Made by a program: the position numbers and the translations under genes. From Anaerolineales bacterium UBA2029 (GTDB lineage: Bacteria; Chloroflexota; Anaerolineae; Aggregatilineales; Aggregatilineaceae): 7,564 bases of DNA. Every line of letters starts with the position of its first letter. Positions within the stretch are counted from its first letter, which is position 1. The stretch lies in contig DDBP01000260.1 of NCBI GenBank assembly GCA_002332795.1, forward strand, positions 1 through 7,564. Direction: 5' to 3'. The notes under the pieces were generated by a model. That model had not been told where the DNA came from, made no database searches, and saw only the letters and a list, made by a program, of their open reading frames with translations. This document shows positions 5,732-7,564 of this stretch, piece after piece.

Positions 5732-6748
5732 ATGGGCAAAACGCGCTGGGCCTGGTACCTGCTCCTGACGGTGATCGGCACAGTCTGCACCGAGGGGCAG
5801 TCGTGGGCTACTCCCATCGTGTTGGTCGATCCCTTTGTCCTCCTCATCTACGGTTTGCACTACCTGCTGATCCTGGACTACCTGGCTCGCCGTCGGGCGC
5901 TGACCCTGCGCGCGCTGGCCGTCGGCGGACTGATCGTCGGCTTTACCACCGAAAGCCTGATCACCAAGGTGATCTGGAATCCCGGCTGGGAGACTGGCGA
6001 GCGAGGGCACTTCCTGGGATTGCATGTATACGCGACGGGTTTCGTCGTGCCAGTGTGGCACACCTGGCTGAGCATGGCCCTGCCCTTTGCCCTGGCGTTG
6101 ACCTGCTTCGGGCAAAGCCGGGTTTTGAGGGAGCGGCAGGCGTGGCGTGTCCTGCTCGTCCTGCCCCTGACGCTGTGGTTCAGCGCCAGCATCCAGGATA
6201 CGGCCCTGATCGCTCCAGCGCTGGCGGGTATCCCGCTCAATTTGCTGACCATTGCTGGCGCAGCCTGGCTCTATCAGCGACAGGCGCGCCGCGCTCCCTT
6301 GCTGACGCCGGATGCTATGGCACTCACCCGCCGCGAGCGCTGGATCGTGTGGGCGCTGATTCTGGCGCTCTACGCGCTGCTGACACCCTATAATGCCGCA
6401 GCCCTGCCCGGCCCTGGCCCGTTTTTGCTGGGGATGGCGCTGGTGAGCGGGAGCCTCTGGCTGCTGAGCGCCGTTGCCCGCGCCGACCGGGGGCGTATGG
6501 TTTGGCCGGACGCAGACAGCCATTTGCACTATACCCCGCGCCGCTTCGCCCGCTATGCGCTGTTCTACATGACCTCTGGTGTGCTGCTGATCGCGCTCGG
6601 AGCCATGACAAAGCCGGTCTCTACCATGGTCACGCTGGTCGGGTTGGTGCCGCTGACCCTGGTCGCCGATGCTTACCTGCTGCGTCTGGCCTGGCGCGTG
6701 CGTCCCCGTCGGACTCCACACCTGATGCGCCCCGATGCAGCGAGCTGA
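5732..6748 (+). CDS. Ten-helix integral membrane protein of unknown function
   Basis: This 338-residue protein is one I do not recognise. Hydrophobic segments lie at about 6-19, 29-50, 59-77, 104-126, 138-155, 165-182, 204-222, 230-248, 274-291 and 297-318. The basic loops LARRR (51-55), RVLRERQAWR (130-139), RQARR (183-187) plus RRER (200-203), and RRFAR (270-274) fall on one side, so both ends are predicted to be cytoplasmic. Polar residues in or near the first four helices (E21, D33, E74, K79, H93, H98, H110) and the motif TTESLITKVIWNPGW (72-86) stand out as possible functional sites. There is no signal for a transporter superfamily, protease or glycosyltransferase that I can name. The ATG at 5732 has only a weak AAAGG 6 bases upstream. 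It follows der by 69 bases without a clear terminator and may be cotranscribed; a TATACA (5692-5697) in the gap could be a weak promoter of its own. It converges on the FHA gene. Confidence 0.82.
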   Translation: MGKTRWAWYLLLTVIGTVCTEGQSWATPIVLVDPFVLLIYGLHYLLILDYLARRRALTLRALAVGGLIVGFTTESLITKVIWNPGWETGERGHFLGLHVYATGFVVPVWHTWLSMALPFALALTCFGQSRVLRERQAWRVLLVLPLTLWFSASIQDTALIAPALAGIPLNLLTIAGAAWLYQRQARRAPLLTPDAMALTRRERWIVWALILALYALLTPYNAAALPGPGPFLLGMALVSGSLWLLSAVARADRGRMVWPDADSHLHYTPRRFARYALFYMTSGVLLIALGAMTKPVSTMVTLVGLVPLTLVADAYLLRLAWRVRPRRTPHLMRPDAAS

Positions 6749-6765
6749 CCAATGCGGGCGCTGAG

Positions 6766-7374
6766 TTAGCGCGTGCGCCCGTCGGAGGGTGGGCGGATCG
6801 TCGGCTCTGTCGGCCCAGTGGAAGGCAGCAGCGCGTCTGGCGGCGTGATCACCGGGCCGGTGTCGCCGGGGCGTGTTTGCGGGGTGGGCAGGAACGATAC
6901 ACGCAGGGCCAGGCGTCCCAGCACCAGTTCGTCGTTGTTGCGCAACACGCGCGGCTGATGCGGCAGCAAACGCATTCCGTTGAGGAAGGTGCCGTTGGCG
7001 CTCTCCAGGTCCTGAATCATCACCGTGCCGCTCTGGCGCGTCAGCTTGGCGTGACGACGCGAGACGCCGCGCTCCATGGCCCGGTAGGGACTCAAGTCGA
7101 GGTCGGCGACGACTTCCCGATGAGTGCGCCCCAGCACGCATTCCTGGTGCAGTTCCACGGTGATCTTCTCGCCAGTCTCTTTGATCTCGAATTGCAGCAG
7201 GGTATGTTCATCGAACAGGGCAGTGCCCCAGCGCAACTCCGGCTTGGGTTGCGGGACGGCCAGGCGTTGGGTGGCCATGGCGCGTCCGGCGGGCAAAAGC
7301 TGCCCGCACCCCAGGCAGTATGATTCGTTCTCAGGGTTGACTTTGCCGCAATGCTCGCAAATCTGGTCGGGCAT
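6766..7374 (-). CDS. Zinc-ribbon and FHA-domain protein
   Basis: This 202-residue cytoplasmic protein is predicted to bind phosphothreonine-containing partners. Residues 6-23 form a short zinc ribbon with C6-x2-C9 and C20-x2-C23 (CEHCG, CLGCG). A linker leads to an FHA domain at about 58-161 with the expected markers: GR at 82-83, SRRH at 105-108, and SANGTFLNG at 125-133, containing the conserved N127/G128/T129 and N132. The tail from 163 is disordered and rich in Pro and Thr (TPQTRPGDTGPVITPPD), with several threonines that could be phosphorylated. The ATG at 7372-7374 has GGGGAGAG 6 bases upstream. A consensus TATAAT lies about 55 bases before the start. FHA proteins of this form commonly act with Ser/Thr kinases or secretion machinery, but no kinase or phosphatase is encoded in this window, so the partner is unknown. 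The domain calls are secure. Confidence 0.93.
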   Translation of the reverse strand: MPDQICEHCGKVNPENESYCLGCGQLLPAGRAMATQRLAVPQPKPELRWGTALFDEHTLLQFEIKETGEKITVELHQECVLGRTHREVVADLDLSPYRAMERGVSRRHAKLTRQSGTVMIQDLESANGTFLNGMRLLPHQPRVLRNNDELVLGRLALRVSFLPTPQTRPGDTGPVITPPDALLPSTGPTEPTIRPPSDGRTR

Positions 7375-7403
7375 TGGTCACTCTCCCCACAGCGTGCCGC
7401 GAC

Positions 7404-7413
7404 CGACCGGTCG
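7404..7413. promoter_or_regulatory. Perfect palindrome CGACCGGTCG in the leader of the FHA gene
   Basis: A 10-base perfect palindrome lies between the -10 sequence and the ribosome-binding site of the FHA gene, just after the expected transcription start. It could be an operator for a dimeric regulator or a chance GC-rich palindrome. Confidence 0.35.
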
Positions 7414-7428
7414 TCCAATCCCCGTTCC

Positions 7429-7458
7429 ATTATAGGACTAAACCACAGAGCGTGTGTA
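7429..7458 (-). promoter_or_regulatory. Promoter of the FHA gene
   Basis: On the minus strand a perfect TATAAT (7434-7429) has TACACA (7458-7453) 18 bases upstream, matching four of six -35 positions. Transcription would start near 7422 and give a leader of about 48 bases. The upstream side overlaps the CTCTGTG repeat cluster. Confidence 0.6.
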
Positions 7459-7488
7459 GACTGGCTCTGTGACCTCTGTGCTCTGTGG
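7443..7488. repeat. CTCTGTG repeat cluster with an inverted end
   Basis: CCACAGAGC (7443-7451) is the exact inverse complement of GCTCTGTGG (7480-7488). Between them lie further direct copies, GCTCTGTG (7464-7471) and CTCTGTG (7474-7480). The arms could form a 9-bp stem. The cluster sits upstream of, and partly within, the FHA promoter. Confidence 0.7.
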
Positions 7489-7518
7489 AGGCTGCTATGA
7501 ACTTTCGCGCAGTATCTG

Positions 7519-7564
7519 CCCCTCACCCTCACTCCCCTCTCCCTCGCGACTGCGTCGCGGGGCG
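7519..7564. repeat. GC-rich hairpin repeat, copy 2 (cut by window edge)
   Basis: A pyrimidine-rich arm is followed by the perfect hairpin CGCGAC-TGC-GTCGCG (7545-7559) and GGGGCG, where the window ends. It is related to 3999-4044, with the stem preserved while the loop differs. The right part of the element is outside the window. Confidence 0.65.

Noticed and set aside
5525..7141. A 538-codon minus-strand frame running across the end of der, the membrane protein and part of the FHA gene
   Set aside because: It spans parts of three supported genes and has an Arg/Gln/His-rich translation without domains. It is a GC-driven shadow.
6502..7323. A 273-codon plus-strand frame over the end of the membrane gene and opposite the FHA gene
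   Set aside because: It conflicts with two well-supported genes and shows no domain or ribosome-binding site.

Overview
The window looks like a chromosomal segment of a high-GC bacterium, most likely a member of Chloroflexota (Anaerolineae-like). That placement is inferred from three things: the kinds of proteins present (an oligopeptide-type solute-binding protein, a V4R-domain 'hydrocarbon-binding' protein, and a zinc-ribbon/FHA protein), the high-GC coding sequence, and short tandem heptamers plus GC-rich hairpin repeats between genes, which I associate with that phylum. No rRNA, tRNA, CRISPR array, transposase, phage gene or plasmid function was seen.

Layout. Bases 1-613 are a long, AT-richer upstream region with no convincing gene. 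It leads into a 586-residue exported substrate-binding protein of the dipeptide/oligopeptide ABC family (626-2386, +), which ends at a strong intrinsic terminator. Two genes on the opposite strand follow: a small two-helix membrane protein (2492-2890, -) and a V4R-domain protein (3027-3656, -). They are separated by an intrinsic terminator, so they are probably not one operon. Bases 3657-4300 are non-coding. This stretch holds a candidate promoter/operator for the V4R gene, a mosaic of repeats (hairpin, 26-base direct repeats, a GAGTCTG heptamer array, another hairpin) and the promoter of der. The essential two-domain ribosome-assembly GTPase Der follows (4301-5662, +), then a ten-helix membrane protein that I do not recognise (5732-6748, +). 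It converges, with a 17-base gap, on a zinc-ribbon/FHA-domain protein (6766-7374, -). The right edge carries the promoter of the FHA gene, a CTCTGTG repeat cluster with an inverted copy, and a truncated copy of the same hairpin repeat that lies upstream of der.

How the genes relate. The genes do not form an evident pathway. The binding protein lacks its permease and ATPase partners here, Der is housekeeping, and the V4R and FHA proteins look like stand-alone ligand-sensing and phosphothreonine-reading proteins. Only der and the membrane gene could share a transcript. I found no clear multi-gene novel system. The most unusual material is the intergenic repeat mosaic, two promoter-associated palindromes, the unassigned membrane protein and the variant V4R cysteine pattern.
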